A stretch of DNA of 32,187 bases from Clostridiales bacterium (GTDB lineage: Bacteria; Bacillota; Clostridia; Christensenellales; UBA1242), in contig SVIA01000012.1 of the NCBI GenBank assembly GCA_015055535.1, positions 1 through 32,187 on the forward strand, given 5' to 3'. Both the position numbers and the translations under genes were made by a program. Shown piece after piece: positions 15,052 to 23,946 of this stretch. The notes beneath the pieces were generated by a model. That model searched no databases. It worked only from the letters and a program-made list of their open reading frames with translations, and was not told the origin of the DNA. The first letter of the stretch is position 1. Each line of letters begins with the position of its first letter.

Positions 15052-16490
15052 TGAATTATACAGAGTTAAGTTTATATGAAGTAAGCAAATTGCTTAAAGA
15101 AAGAAAAGTTACGAGTGTAGAATTAACAAAACAATGTTTAGAAAACATTAAGAAAAATAGTCACTTAAACGCTGTTTTAAGTGTGAGAGAAGAAGAGGCA
15201 TTACTTGATGCTGAAAAAGCTGATAAAATTTTAGATGAGGGCAACGGTACATATCTTACTGGTGTTCCAATTTTAATTAAAGATAATATTAATATGTTAG
15301 GAACAATTACTACATGTGCTAGTCGTTTTTTAGAAAATTATGAAAGCGTTTACGACGCTTGCGTTGTAGAAAAATTAAAAAGTGAAAATGCAGTAATAAT
15401 TGGAAAAACCAACATGGATGAATTTGCTATGGGTAGTTCTAACGAAAATAGTGCATTTGGCACTTGTTTAAATCCGATTGATAATACCAGAGTTCCTGGT
15501 GGTTCTAGTGGTGGTAGTGCATGCTCTGTTAAAGCAAATTTATGTTTTGCTTCTTTAGGTAGCGATACTGGTGGAAGTATTCGTCAACCAGCTTCATTTT
15601 GTGGTGTGGTTGGAATGAAACCAACTTATGGTTTAGTTTCTCGTTATGGATTAATTGCTTATGCATCAAGTTTAGACCAAATTGGACCACTTACTAAAAC
15701 TGTAAAAGATAGTATGATAATGCTTACAAGTATAATGGGGCATGATGATAGAGAATTTACAAGTGAAAAAATAGAAAAAATAGATTATTTAAACAATTTA
15801 AATTCTTCTGTTTTAGGCGTAAAAATTGGTGTTCCTACTAACTTTTTTGCAATGGGAATGGATAAGAACGTTAAAAAAGCAATAGATAGTGCTATTGAAT
15901 TTTTTAAAGCTAATGGGGCTGAAATTGTTGAAATTAAATTAGATAAAATAGATAAATCGATACCTACTTATTATACTTTAGCTTGTGCTGAAGCTAGTAG
16001 TAATTTGGGTAGATTTGATGGTATACGTTACGGAAAAAGGGCAGAAAAATTTACTGATTTAGTAGATTTATATTATAAAAGTCGTACTGAAGGTTTTGGA
16101 AAAGAAGTTAAAAGAAGAATTATGCTAGGTAATTTTGTTTTATCTAGTGGTTATTATGATGCTTACTATAAAAAAGCTAAAAAGGTTCAACAAATTATAA
16201 AAAATGAATTTAATAAAGCTTTTAGTAAAGTAGATGTTATTTTAACACCAACTTCACCGTTTACAGCTTTTAAAATTGGCGAAAAAGTAAATGATCACAT
16301 AAAAATGTATTTAAGTGATATTTTTACTGTGCCAGTAAATATTGCATCACTTCCAGCAATTAATATTCCTTGCGGAAAAGATGAAAACAAAATGCCAATT
16401 GGTATGCAATTAATTGGTAATAAATTTTCTGAACAAACTTTATTTAATGTTGCAGACTTTTTTGAAACTAACAAAGGGGGCGAAAATTAA
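15051..16490 (+). CDS. gatA: Asp/Glu-tRNA amidotransferase subunit A
   Basis: GatA releases ammonia from glutamine for transfer to mischarged tRNA. The 479-residue protein is an amidase-signature enzyme with the Ser-cisSer-Lys triad in place: K77 in VPILIKDNI, S152 in VPGGSSGGSA, and nucleophile S176 in GSDTGGSIRQPASF. The GSSGGS and MKPTYGLVSRYGL segments are complete. Length is standard. Both ends overlap neighbouring genes by one base (TAATG), so the three Gat subunits are made together. Confidence 0.97.
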   Translation: MNYTELSLYEVSKLLKERKVTSVELTKQCLENIKKNSHLNAVLSVREEEALLDAEKADKILDEGNGTYLTGVPILIKDNINMLGTITTCASRFLENYESVYDACVVEKLKSENAVIIGKTNMDEFAMGSSNENSAFGTCLNPIDNTRVPGGSSGGSACSVKANLCFASLGSDTGGSIRQPASFCGVVGMKPTYGLVSRYGLIAYASSLDQIGPLTKTVKDSMIMLTSIMGHDDREFTSEKIEKIDYLNNLNSSVLGVKIGVPTNFFAMGMDKNVKKAIDSAIEFFKANGAEIVEIKLDKIDKSIPTYYTLACAEASSNLGRFDGIRYGKRAEKFTDLVDLYYKSRTEGFGKEVKRRIMLGNFVLSSGYYDAYYKKAKKVQQIIKNEFNKAFSKVDVILTPTSPFTAFKIGEKVNDHIKMYLSDIFTVPVNIASLPAINIPCGKDENKMPIGMQLIGNKFSEQTLFNVADFFETNKGGEN

Positions 16491-17920
16491 TGGAATTTGA
16501 AGCAGTTATAGGACTTGAGATTCATTGTGAATTAAAAACAAAAACAAAAAATTTTTGTAGTTGTAAAAATGAGTTCGGTTTTAATATGAATACTAATGTT
16601 TGCCCAGTTTGTTTGGGGCTTCCTGGGGCACTTCCTGTTCCTAATAAAACCGCGTTTGAATATTGTATTAAAGCAGGATTAAGTTTTGGGTGTGATATAA
16701 ACGATATAGCAATTTTTGAAAGAAAAAATTATTTTTATCCAGATCTTCCTAAAGCTTACCAAATAAGTCAATTGGAAAAACCTATTTGTTTAAATGGATG
16801 TGTTGAATTTGAAGAAGAAGGTTTAGAAAAATCAATTAGATTAAACCGAATTCATTTAGAAGAAGATGCTGGTAAATCTATTCATGATAATTTAACTAAC
16901 TCTAGTTTAATAGATTTAAATCGATCTAGTGTTCCTTTAATTGAAATTGTAACAGAGCCTGATATTAGAAGTAGTAGTGAAGCTGTTAAAGTTTTGGAGA
17001 CTATTAAAGAAACTTTAAAATATATTGATGTATCTGATTGTAAAATGCAAGAAGGTAGTCTTCGTTGCGATGTTAATGTTTCAATTCGAGAAAAAGGTAC
17101 AGATAAACTAAATACTCGAACTGAAATGAAAAATTTATCTAGTTTTAAAGCTGTTCAAAGAGCAATAGATTTCGAAATTCAAAGACAAATTGAAATGTTT
17201 AAAAATGGAGAAAAATTAACACAAGAAACATTAAGATGGGATGACGAAAAAGGGGTTAATTATAGTTTAAGAAGCAAAGAAGAAAGTAATGATTATAAAT
17301 ATTTTCCAGACCCAGATTTGTTGCCTATTAAAATTGAAAGAGATTATGTAAGTAAAATTAAAAACAATCTACCAAGACTTCCAAAAACAAGAAGAAAACA
17401 GTATATTGAAGAGTTTAATCTTCCTGAATATGATGCAAAAGTTTTAACTAACGATAAACAAATCTCAGATTTTTTTGAAGAAACTTTAAAACAATTTAAT
17501 AATCCTAAACAAGTTAGTAATTTAATAATGAGTGATATTTTAAGATTGATTAAACAAAATGAATTAAATTTAGAAGAAAAATTGCCTTTTTCTATTGACA
17601 ATTTTGTAAAATTGCTTAAAATGTTAGATAGTAAAGAAATTACTAGAACATCTTGTACTACAATATTAGAAAATATCTTTATTACTAATGAAGATGCTAT
17701 TAAATGTGCTGAAAGATTGAATTTAAAAGTTAACGATAATGAAGACGAAATTTTACAAATTGTATTAGAAGTTATTAAAAATAATCCAAATGCGGTACAA
17801 GATTATAAAAATGGTAACGAAAGAACTTTAACATTCTTTATGGGACAAGTTATGAAAGCAAGTAGAGGAAGAGCTAAACCAGATACCGTTACAAAATTAA
17901 TTAAAGAAAATTTAAAATAG
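16490..17920 (+). CDS. gatB: Asp/Glu-tRNA amidotransferase subunit B
   Basis: GatB binds the mischarged tRNA, activates its side chain with ATP and receives ammonia from GatA. The 476-residue protein opens FEAVIGLEIHCELKTKTKNF and carries the zinc-linked cysteines CSC and CPVC. It continues with PGALPVPN, the helper motif RIHLEEDAGKS, and a C-terminal YqeY-like tail domain ending MGQVMKASRGRAKPD. All catalytic parts appear intact. It follows gatA by a one-base overlap and is followed by rpoZ after 13 nt. Confidence 0.97.
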   Translation: MEFEAVIGLEIHCELKTKTKNFCSCKNEFGFNMNTNVCPVCLGLPGALPVPNKTAFEYCIKAGLSFGCDINDIAIFERKNYFYPDLPKAYQISQLEKPICLNGCVEFEEEGLEKSIRLNRIHLEEDAGKSIHDNLTNSSLIDLNRSSVPLIEIVTEPDIRSSSEAVKVLETIKETLKYIDVSDCKMQEGSLRCDVNVSIREKGTDKLNTRTEMKNLSSFKAVQRAIDFEIQRQIEMFKNGEKLTQETLRWDDEKGVNYSLRSKEESNDYKYFPDPDLLPIKIERDYVSKIKNNLPRLPKTRRKQYIEEFNLPEYDAKVLTNDKQISDFFEETLKQFNNPKQVSNLIMSDILRLIKQNELNLEEKLPFSIDNFVKLLKMLDSKEITRTSCTTILENIFITNEDAIKCAERLNLKVNDNEDEILQIVLEVIKNNPNAVQDYKNGNERTLTFFMGQVMKASRGRAKPDTVTKLIKENLK

Positions 17921-17933
17921 TAAGGAGTAATTT

Positions 17934-18125
17934 ATGTTATTAGAACCACCTGTAGAAGAATTAGTTGATATTGTAGGAAATAAATACAAATTATCAAATT
18001 TAGTTGCAAGAAGAGCAAATGATATTCAAAAGAAAAATTTATTAGATAGTACTGAATGTAAAGATAACGAAATTTCAATTGCTGCTAAAGAAGTTTATGA
18101 AGGAAAAATTGTTTCAACTAACTAA
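17934..18125 (+). CDS. rpoZ: RNA polymerase omega subunit
   Basis: Omega is the small subunit that helps fold and hold the beta-prime subunit. This 63-residue protein contains the omega core: V-x-x-KYKLSNLVARRANDIQ, a linker, then ISIAAKEVYEGKI. Length and the basic A-R-R motif are typical. An AAGGAG site precedes it (17922-17927), and priA begins two bases after its stop. The rpoZ-priA adjacency recalls the Bacillus rpoZ-coaBC-priA order with coaBC missing. Confidence 0.92.
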   Translation: MLLEPPVEELVDIVGNKYKLSNLVARRANDIQKKNLLDSTECKDNEISIAAKEVYEGKIVSTN

Positions 18126-18127
18126 TT

Positions 18128-20311
18128 ATGTTTTGTGAAGTAATTGTAGATATATTAAACTCGCAAGTTGATAAAATTTTTGATTATATTTTGCCAGAAG
18201 AGCTAAAACTAAAAGTTGGACAAAGAGTTTTAGTTCCTTTTGCTAATAGAAAAATTGAAGGTTATATTTTAAAAATAAAAGAAGCAAGCGAACTAGATTC
18301 ATCTAAACTAAAAAGTGTGATATGTAGTTTAGATGATTTTTCATATTTAAATGATGAAACCATTAATTTGATGGAGTTTTTAATTAAAACATATAACTTA
18401 CGTTATGCTGATTGTTTGCGTCTTTTCGTTCCAAATGTAATTAGAAAAAATGTAAAAGAAAAATTTATTAAGTTAGTTTCATTAAATCCCGAAATTGAAA
18501 ACTTAAGTTTAAAATTTAATGAAAAACAAAAAGAAATTATAGATTTTTTAAAAATAACTAATGTTATTGGTTTAAGTGAATTAAATGATAAATTTTCTCA
18601 AAGTTCAATAAAAACTTTAATAAATAAGAATGCTCTAAAAGTTTTTGAACAAAAAGAAAATAGAAAACCATATAATATAAAATTAGAAAATAAGCAAATT
18701 ACATTAACAAGTCAACAACAAAATGCAATAAAAATTATAAAAGAAAATACTCCTAATAAATTTTTACTTTTTGGAGTTACCGCTAGTGGTAAAACTGAAG
18801 TTTATATTCAAGTTATAAAAGATGTTTTAAATCAAGGTAAAACTGCAATTTTACTTGTGCCTGAAATTGGTTTAACGCCACAACTTTTTAAGCGTTTTTC
18901 AAGTGTTTTTGGAGATAATATTGCAATATTACACAGTGGCTTAAGTCAAGGTGAGAAACTTGATGAATGGCTAAAAATAAAACGCGGCAAAAGCAGAGTT
19001 GTAATTGGTGCGAGAAGTGCTATTTTTGCGCCATTAGAGAATATTGGTGTAATAATATTAGATGAAGAACACGATACAAGTTATTATTCGGAAACAAATC
19101 CTAGATATTATGCTAAAGAAGTTGCTGAATTTAGAGCAAAATTTAACAAAGCAAATTTAATACTTGGAAGTGCTACGCCTAGTATAGAAACTTATTATAA
19201 TGCTAAAAATAAAGACTATATTTTAATTGAAATGAAACAAAGGGCTTTAGCTCAAAAACTTCCAGAAGTTTTTATTGTAGATATGCTTAGTGAAATTCGA
19301 AGAGGTAATGCTAGCATGTTTTCAAAGCTTCTTCAAATGAAACTTATTGAATGTATAAACAGAAAAGAACAAGCATTAATATTTTTAAATAGACGCGGTT
19401 TTTCTTCATTTATTCGTTGTTTAGATTGTGGTTATATTCCAAAGTGTGAAGATTGTGATGTAAGTTTAGTTTATCATAAAGAAGACGAAAAACTAAAATG
19501 TCATTATTGCGGAAATCGATATAAAGTTATAAATAAATGTCCAGTTTGTGCTAGTAACAATATAAAACTAGGTGCAATTGGAACAGAACAAGTTGTTGAA
19601 AAATTAAAAGAAATTCTTCCGAATATTCCAGTTTTTAGAATGGATAATGATACTACAACAAATAAAAATTCTCACATAAAAATTATTGAAGATTTTAATA
19701 ATACAAAACCAGCAATACTCGTTGGAACTCAAATGATAGCTAAAGGTCATAATTTTAATAATGTTAGTTTAGTTGGAATTATTGATGCTGATTTAAGTTT
19801 GCATTATTCTGATTTTAGAGCAACAGATAGAGCATTTAATTTGTTAACTCAAGTATCTGGTAGAGCAGGTAGAACTAATTTAGAGGGTGAAGTAGTACTT
19901 CAAACATACACGCCTAAACATTTTGCTTATAATTGTGTTAGTACATATGATTATGAAAAGTTTTATGCAAAAGAAATTAATTTAAGAAAAGTTACATCAT
20001 TTCCACCATTTAGTAAAATTGTAAGAGTGCTAGCAAGCAGTGAAGAAGAACTTGCAGTTAGGGAATTTATAACCGAGTTTTATAAAAAAGTTTTAGAATT
20101 AAAAACTGAAAATTACACCGACTTTATTTATTTAGATGTTATGAAAAGTCCAGTAAAACGCGCCAAAAAACAATATCGCTACCAAATTTTAATGAGGTTA
20201 AACTTAAACACAAGCGAAAAAACAATAGAGAAACTTTTTGAAATTAGTAGAGAATTAAACAATAAATTAGTTCAATGTTTCGTTGAAATCGACCCACAAA
20301 ATTTGTCGTAA
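18128..20311 (+). CDS. priA: Primosomal protein N' (PriA helicase)
   Basis: PriA reloads the replicative helicase at stalled forks. The 727-residue protein has the N-terminal 3'-DNA-binding domain (VDILNSQVDKIFDYILPEEL), Walker A GVTASGKTEVYIQ, the DEEH box and GSATPSIETY. It then has eight zinc-binding cysteines in C-x2-C type pairs (CLDCGYIPKCEDC, CHYCGNRY, CPVC) and the helicase motifs GTQMIAKGHNF and QVSGRAGR. Length is normal and no lesion is visible. It is the last gene of the gatC promoter operon. It has no strong ribosome site of its own and probably depends on coupling to rpoZ. Confidence 0.96.
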   Translation: MFCEVIVDILNSQVDKIFDYILPEELKLKVGQRVLVPFANRKIEGYILKIKEASELDSSKLKSVICSLDDFSYLNDETINLMEFLIKTYNLRYADCLRLFVPNVIRKNVKEKFIKLVSLNPEIENLSLKFNEKQKEIIDFLKITNVIGLSELNDKFSQSSIKTLINKNALKVFEQKENRKPYNIKLENKQITLTSQQQNAIKIIKENTPNKFLLFGVTASGKTEVYIQVIKDVLNQGKTAILLVPEIGLTPQLFKRFSSVFGDNIAILHSGLSQGEKLDEWLKIKRGKSRVVIGARSAIFAPLENIGVIILDEEHDTSYYSETNPRYYAKEVAEFRAKFNKANLILGSATPSIETYYNAKNKDYILIEMKQRALAQKLPEVFIVDMLSEIRRGNASMFSKLLQMKLIECINRKEQALIFLNRRGFSSFIRCLDCGYIPKCEDCDVSLVYHKEDEKLKCHYCGNRYKVINKCPVCASNNIKLGAIGTEQVVEKLKEILPNIPVFRMDNDTTTNKNSHIKIIEDFNNTKPAILVGTQMIAKGHNFNNVSLVGIIDADLSLHYSDFRATDRAFNLLTQVSGRAGRTNLEGEVVLQTYTPKHFAYNCVSTYDYEKFYAKEINLRKVTSFPPFSKIVRVLASSEEELAVREFITEFYKKVLELKTENYTDFIYLDVMKSPVKRAKKQYRYQILMRLNLNTSEKTIEKLFEISRELNNKLVQCFVEIDPQNLS

Positions 20312-20351
20312 AACATATAACAATTAAAATGTTTTAAAATTAATATAAAAC

Positions 20352-20380
20352 AAACCAAATCTTAACCGGTTTGGTTTATT
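20352..20380 (+). terminator. Terminator after priA
   Basis: AAACCAAA (20352-20359) pairs with TTTGGTTT (20370-20377), followed by a T-rich stretch; a CCGG core in the loop can extend it. Confidence 0.65.
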
Positions 20381-20392
20381 TCTTTAAATATT

Positions 20393-20420
20393 TTGCTTTT
20401 TATTTATTTTATTATATAAT
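20393..20420 (+). promoter_or_regulatory. Promoter of the LCGST gene
   Basis: TTGCTT (20393-20398), 16 nt and TATAAT (20415-20420). The expected leader is about 25 nt and holds an AAGGAG site, so this gene is of the ordinary leadered kind. Confidence 0.7.
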
Positions 20421-20451
20421 TTATTTAAGAAGCACAAATAAGGAGTACAAA

Positions 20452-20781
20452 ATGGTAGGAAAATATAAAGTAATAACACTTTGTGGTAGTACGAAATTTA
20501 AAGATGATTTTTTAAAAGAACAAAAAAGATTGAGTTTAGAAGGTAATATTGTTATATCCGTTGGTCTGTTTGGTCATAGCGGTGATAGTGAAGTATGGGA
20601 AGGGATGGATGAAAATACACTTACTAAAACAAAATTAATGCTTGATGATATGCATAAAAGAAAAATAGATATGGCTGATGAAATTTTTGTTATAAATAAA
20701 AATGGTTATATTGGTGAAAGTACAAAATCAGAAATAGAATATGCAATAAAAACAAATAAAAAAGTTAATTATTTAGAGTAA
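20452..20781 (+). CDS. LCGSTKF-type small protein, nucleoside deoxyribosyltransferase-like
   Basis: A 109-residue protein with the conserved start YKVITLCGSTKFKDDF, then LEGNIVISVGLFGHSGD, MLDDMHKRKIDMADEIFVIN and GYIGESTKSEIEYA. This pattern is known from many bacteria and phages and resembles the nucleoside 2-deoxyribosyltransferase Rossmann-like fold (the LCGST loop binds substrate, and E in GESTKSE suits the catalytic Glu). The substrate is unknown. ATG at 20452 follows AAGGAG by six bases; the frame is open further upstream only through the priA terminator. It separates priA from def, which are close neighbours in Bacillus, so it is probably inserted. Confidence 0.8.
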   Translation: MVGKYKVITLCGSTKFKDDFLKEQKRLSLEGNIVISVGLFGHSGDSEVWEGMDENTLTKTKLMLDDMHKRKIDMADEIFVINKNGYIGESTKSEIEYAIKTNKKVNYLE

Positions 20782-20807
20782 ATAAAATAAACACAATTAA
20801 TTTCAAC

Positions 20808-20836
20808 TTGACTAATTTATTATAAAATAATATAAT
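20808..20836 (+). promoter_or_regulatory. Leaderless promoter of the def-fmt-rlmN operon
   Basis: TTGACT (20808-20813), 17 nt and TATAAT (20831-20836). The predicted start 20843 is the A of the next ATG. This is the leaderless promoter with the best -35. Confidence 0.85.
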
Positions 20837-20842
20837 ATTATT

Positions 20843-21424
20843 ATGAGTGATAATTTAATTTTAAAGAAAAATGCAAAAATTGAAGAATGTAAAGCGTATT
20901 ATCTTTTAAAAGATATATTATTTTTTGATAAAATAGTTGTTGTTGGAGATGATATTTCAAAAAATTTACCCGATGTTTATACAAAAGATTTATCAATTGG
21001 GGTTGAAGTTACAAGTTGTGAACATATTTCTCAGTTTTTAGTTGAAAATTATAATAAAACAAATAATAAAACTGCTCAGTTTATAATTGATGAGTATGAA
21101 AAATTAAGCTTGAAAGATAAAAATCTTTTATTTATGGAAGAATTTGAAAAGGTTTTAGAGAAAAAAATTAAAAAAATTCCGAATTATAAAAGTTGCGAGA
21201 GTTTAAATTTAATTATTGTATCAGATAATGAAAATAAAAATTATTTAAGACGAGATAGTTTGGCTGAAATTTATGAAAATTTAAGTAAAAAGCATAATAA
21301 AAAATATAATAATTTATTTTTGTATTATAATGATACGTTATATGTAGAAATAAATTATACTTTTGTAAAATTAAAAAAAGTAAAATTAGATAAATTAAAA
21401 TTTGATAAAAGTAGGTGTTTATAA
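20843..21424 (+). CDS. Unknown 193-residue protein leading the def operon
   Basis: I do not recognise this protein. It is soluble, lysine-rich and has no signal peptide. The stretch LPDVYTKDLSIGVEVTSCEH near residues 42-61 has the P-D then x-E-V-T spacing seen in PD-(D/E)XK-type nucleases, although the usual lysine is replaced by Thr. A C-terminal half with FLYYNDTLYVEINYTFVKL may be a beta hairpin. It begins at a leaderless promoter and overlaps def by one base (TAATG), so it is cotranscribed with def, fmt and rlmN. A nuclease fold is only a suggestion. Confidence 0.75.
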   Translation: MSDNLILKKNAKIEECKAYYLLKDILFFDKIVVVGDDISKNLPDVYTKDLSIGVEVTSCEHISQFLVENYNKTNNKTAQFIIDEYEKLSLKDKNLLFMEEFEKVLEKKIKKIPNYKSCESLNLIIVSDNENKNYLRRDSLAEIYENLSKKHNKKYNNLFLYYNDTLYVEINYTFVKLKKVKLDKLKFDKSRCL

Positions 21425-21873
21425 TGGCATTAAGAAATATTGTTTATAGCAGTGAACCTTTAATTAGAAAAAAAAGTAAAGTGATTACAGATTTTGATGA
21501 AAGACTTGATATCCTTTTAGAAGATATGAAAGAAACAATGCGTAAAAATGAGGGTGTAGGTCTTGCTGCGGTTCAAGTTGGTGTATTAAAAAGAGCTGTT
21601 GTTATAGAGGCTTGTGGTCAATACTTTGAATTAATAAATCCAGTAATATTAAATAGTGAAGGCACTCAAACTGGTCCAGAGGGTTGTTTAAGTGTTAAAA
21701 ATGTTTCTGGTGATGTTGTTAGACCATACAAAGTTACCATTAACGCTCAAACACGTTATGGGGATAACATGGTTTTAACATTAGAAGGTATGCTTGCGGT
21801 AGTTGCTTGTCATGAAATTGACCATTTAGATGGGATATTGTTTATTGATAAAATGATTGAAAAGAGAGATTAA
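21424..21873 (+). CDS. def: Peptide deformylase
   Basis: Removes the formyl group from nascent proteins. The 149-residue metalloenzyme has all three family motifs: GVGLAAVQVG, EGCLSV with metal ligand C88, and HEIDHLDG with H130, catalytic E131 and H134. The start ATG at 21424 shares its first base with the preceding stop and has AGGTG upstream; an in-frame GTG at 21415 would add three residues without family support. It is followed one base later by fmt, the enzyme that makes its initial substrate. Confidence 0.96.
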   Translation: MALRNIVYSSEPLIRKKSKVITDFDERLDILLEDMKETMRKNEGVGLAAVQVGVLKRAVVIEACGQYFELINPVILNSEGTQTGPEGCLSVKNVSGDVVRPYKVTINAQTRYGDNMVLTLEGMLAVVACHEIDHLDGILFIDKMIEKRD

Positions 21874-21874
21874 A

Positions 21875-22798
21875 ATGAATATAGTTTATTTCGGTACACC
21901 TGATTTTTCAGCAAAAGTTTTAGCCAGTTTAATAAATTCAGAACATAAAGTTGTAGCTGTTGTCACTCAAACTGATAAAAAGGTCGGTAGAAAACAAATT
22001 TTAACAGAATGTCCTGTTAAAATTTTAGCTAAACAATATAATATACCAGTTTTTCAATTTGAAAAAATTAGAAAAGAAGGTTTTGAACCATTATCTAAAT
22101 TAAATGCTGACGTTTTTATTACATGTGCTTATGGACAAATTATAAGTAAAGAAATTTTAGAAATTTCAAAATTTGGTACTATTAATATTCATTTTTCTTT
22201 ACTTCCAAATTATCGTGGCGCATCACCTGTTCAATGGGCATTAATAAATGGTGAAAAAGAGATTGGTGTAACCATTATGAGAACCGACGAAGGTATAGAT
22301 ACTGGTGATATTATTTTGAGCGATAGCATAAAAGTAGAAAATGAAGATAACGCTGAAACTATGCTAAATAAACTTGCAGATTTATCTGTTCCACTAGTTT
22401 TAAAAGTTTTTAAACAATTAGAAGATAATACGATAAAATATATAAAACAAGGGGATAATTTTACATATTATCCTATGTTAAAAAAAGAAGATGGAAAAAT
22501 AGATTTTAATAAAACAAGTCGTGATATTGTTGGTTTAATTAAAGGTTTATATTTGTGGCCAAATGCATATTTTTATTTTAATGACAAACAAGTTAAAGTT
22601 TTTAAAGCAGAAAGTGTAGATTTTATCGGTGGAAACATTAATGGAGAAGTCGTTTGTGCTAATAAAACTGGGTTAATTATAAAATGTGGCGTTGGTTACT
22701 TAAAAGTTTTAGAACTTCAAATAGAGGGCGGAAAAAGGCTTGATTATAAAAGTTTTTTAAATGGAAATAAAATAGAAATTGGAAAGGTTTTAGTTTAA
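21875..22798 (+). CDS. fmt: Methionyl-tRNA formyltransferase
   Basis: Formylates initiator Met-tRNA using 10-formyl-tetrahydrofolate. The 307-residue protein starts MNIVYFGTPDFSAKVLASLI. It has the catalytic Asn in TINIHFSLLPNYRGASPVQW, the His and SLLP loop, the GVTIMRTDEGIDTGDI motif with the catalytic Asp, and a C-terminal OB-like domain. ATG at 21875 gives the exact family start; an upstream in-frame ATG at 21857 lies within def. Its TAA is directly followed by the rlmN ATG with no gap. Confidence 0.96.
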   Translation: MNIVYFGTPDFSAKVLASLINSEHKVVAVVTQTDKKVGRKQILTECPVKILAKQYNIPVFQFEKIRKEGFEPLSKLNADVFITCAYGQIISKEILEISKFGTINIHFSLLPNYRGASPVQWALINGEKEIGVTIMRTDEGIDTGDIILSDSIKVENEDNAETMLNKLADLSVPLVLKVFKQLEDNTIKYIKQGDNFTYYPMLKKEDGKIDFNKTSRDIVGLIKGLYLWPNAYFYFNDKQVKVFKAESVDFIGGNINGEVVCANKTGLIIKCGVGYLKVLELQIEGGKRLDYKSFLNGNKIEIGKVLV

Positions 22799-23872
22799 AT
22801 GGAAACATTATTAAATTATAGTTTAGAAGAAATTGAAAATTTAATAGCAAAACAAAATGAACCAAAATTTAGAGCGGAGCAAATTTATAATGGACTATAT
22901 TTAGGTAAAAGTTTTAATGAAATAACAACCATTAGCCAAAATTTAAAAATTTATTTACAACAAAATTTTACAAGTCAACCTTTATCTATTATAGATACAA
23001 AAATTTCAAAAGACGGCACAATTAAGTTTATTTTTAAACTTTTAGATAACAATGTTATTGAAAGTGTTTTAATGAAATATGAATATGGATATTCAATTTG
23101 TGTATCTAGTCAGGTTGGCTGTAACATGCGTTGTAAGTTTTGTGCAAGCGGCCTTGACGGTTTAGTGAGAAATTTATCTAGTGGAGAAATTTTAGCTCAA
23201 ATAATACTAGCTAATAAGTTTTTAGATGGTAAACTTGGTGAAAAAAGAAAAATTACAAATATTGTTATAATGGGTAGTGGTGAACCACTTGATAATTATG
23301 ATAATGTTACTAAATTTTTAAAGTTAGTAAGTCACCCAAAAGGTTTTAATATAAGTGAGAGAAATATATCTTTATCTACTTGCGGACTTGTTGATAAAAT
23401 TTATAAGTTGGCAGATGATGGATTTAAAGTAACGCTTACAATAAGTTTGCATGCTACTAATGATCAAACAAGAAAATCTTTTATGCCAATAGCCAGAAGA
23501 TATACAATTAAAGATATTTTATCTGCTTGTGAATATTACTATTTAAAAACAAAAAGACGAGTTGTGTTTGAATATACTTTAATTAAAGATGTTAACGATA
23601 GTTTAAACGAGGGAAATATAATTAAAAATTTATTTAAACGTTATAACATGAGCTATCACTTTAATATTATTGTTTTAAACGAAAATAGCGGTATATCTGG
23701 CTTAAAATCAACGGGTAGGGAGTTTGCTCGCAAATTTGTAAATAACTTAAATAAAAACGGAATTAGTGCCACGGTTAGAAGAACAATGGGGCAAGATATT
23801 GAAGGTGCGTGCGGAATGCTTAGAAAACGTTTTTTAGAAAATGAAAGTGATTATCGCAATGATGAAGAATAA
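22799..23872 (+). CDS. rlmN: Dual-specificity 23S rRNA/tRNA adenine-C2 methyltransferase RlmN
   Basis: RlmN methylates C2 of A2503 in 23S rRNA and A37 in some tRNAs by radical SAM chemistry. The 357-residue protein has C108-x3-C112-x2-C115 (VGCNMRCKFCASG) for the 4Fe-4S cluster, GSGEPLDN for SAM, and LSTCGL. C101 and C338 match the two conserved cysteines used in methyl transfer in E. coli. It starts immediately after fmt, whose last codons contain a GGAAAGG-like ribosome site. In Bacillus the equivalent position after fmt is held by rsmB (sun), followed by rlmN. Confidence 0.95.
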   Translation: METLLNYSLEEIENLIAKQNEPKFRAEQIYNGLYLGKSFNEITTISQNLKIYLQQNFTSQPLSIIDTKISKDGTIKFIFKLLDNNVIESVLMKYEYGYSICVSSQVGCNMRCKFCASGLDGLVRNLSSGEILAQIILANKFLDGKLGEKRKITNIVIMGSGEPLDNYDNVTKFLKLVSHPKGFNISERNISLSTCGLVDKIYKLADDGFKVTLTISLHATNDQTRKSFMPIARRYTIKDILSACEYYYLKTKRRVVFEYTLIKDVNDSLNEGNIIKNLFKRYNMSYHFNIIVLNENSGISGLKSTGREFARKFVNNLNKNGISATVRRTMGQDIEGACGMLRKRFLENESDYRNDEE

Positions 23873-23889
23873 CTTTTTTATTTTAAATA

Positions 23890-23918
23890 TTGACATTGTA
23901 AAGTGTTTATTATATAAT
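23890..23918 (+). promoter_or_regulatory. Consensus promoter of the 148-residue gene
   Basis: TTGACA (23890-23895), 17 nt and TATAAT (23913-23918), both perfect; leader about 22 nt with GGAGG. Confidence 0.9.
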
Positions 23919-23946
23919 AAAAGAAATAAATGTTTTTGGAGGAATT

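Noticed and set aside
20371-20451. Upstream in-frame GTG extension of the LCGST gene
   Set aside because: The extension covers the priA terminator and the gene's own promoter; AAGGAG marks the ATG at 20452.
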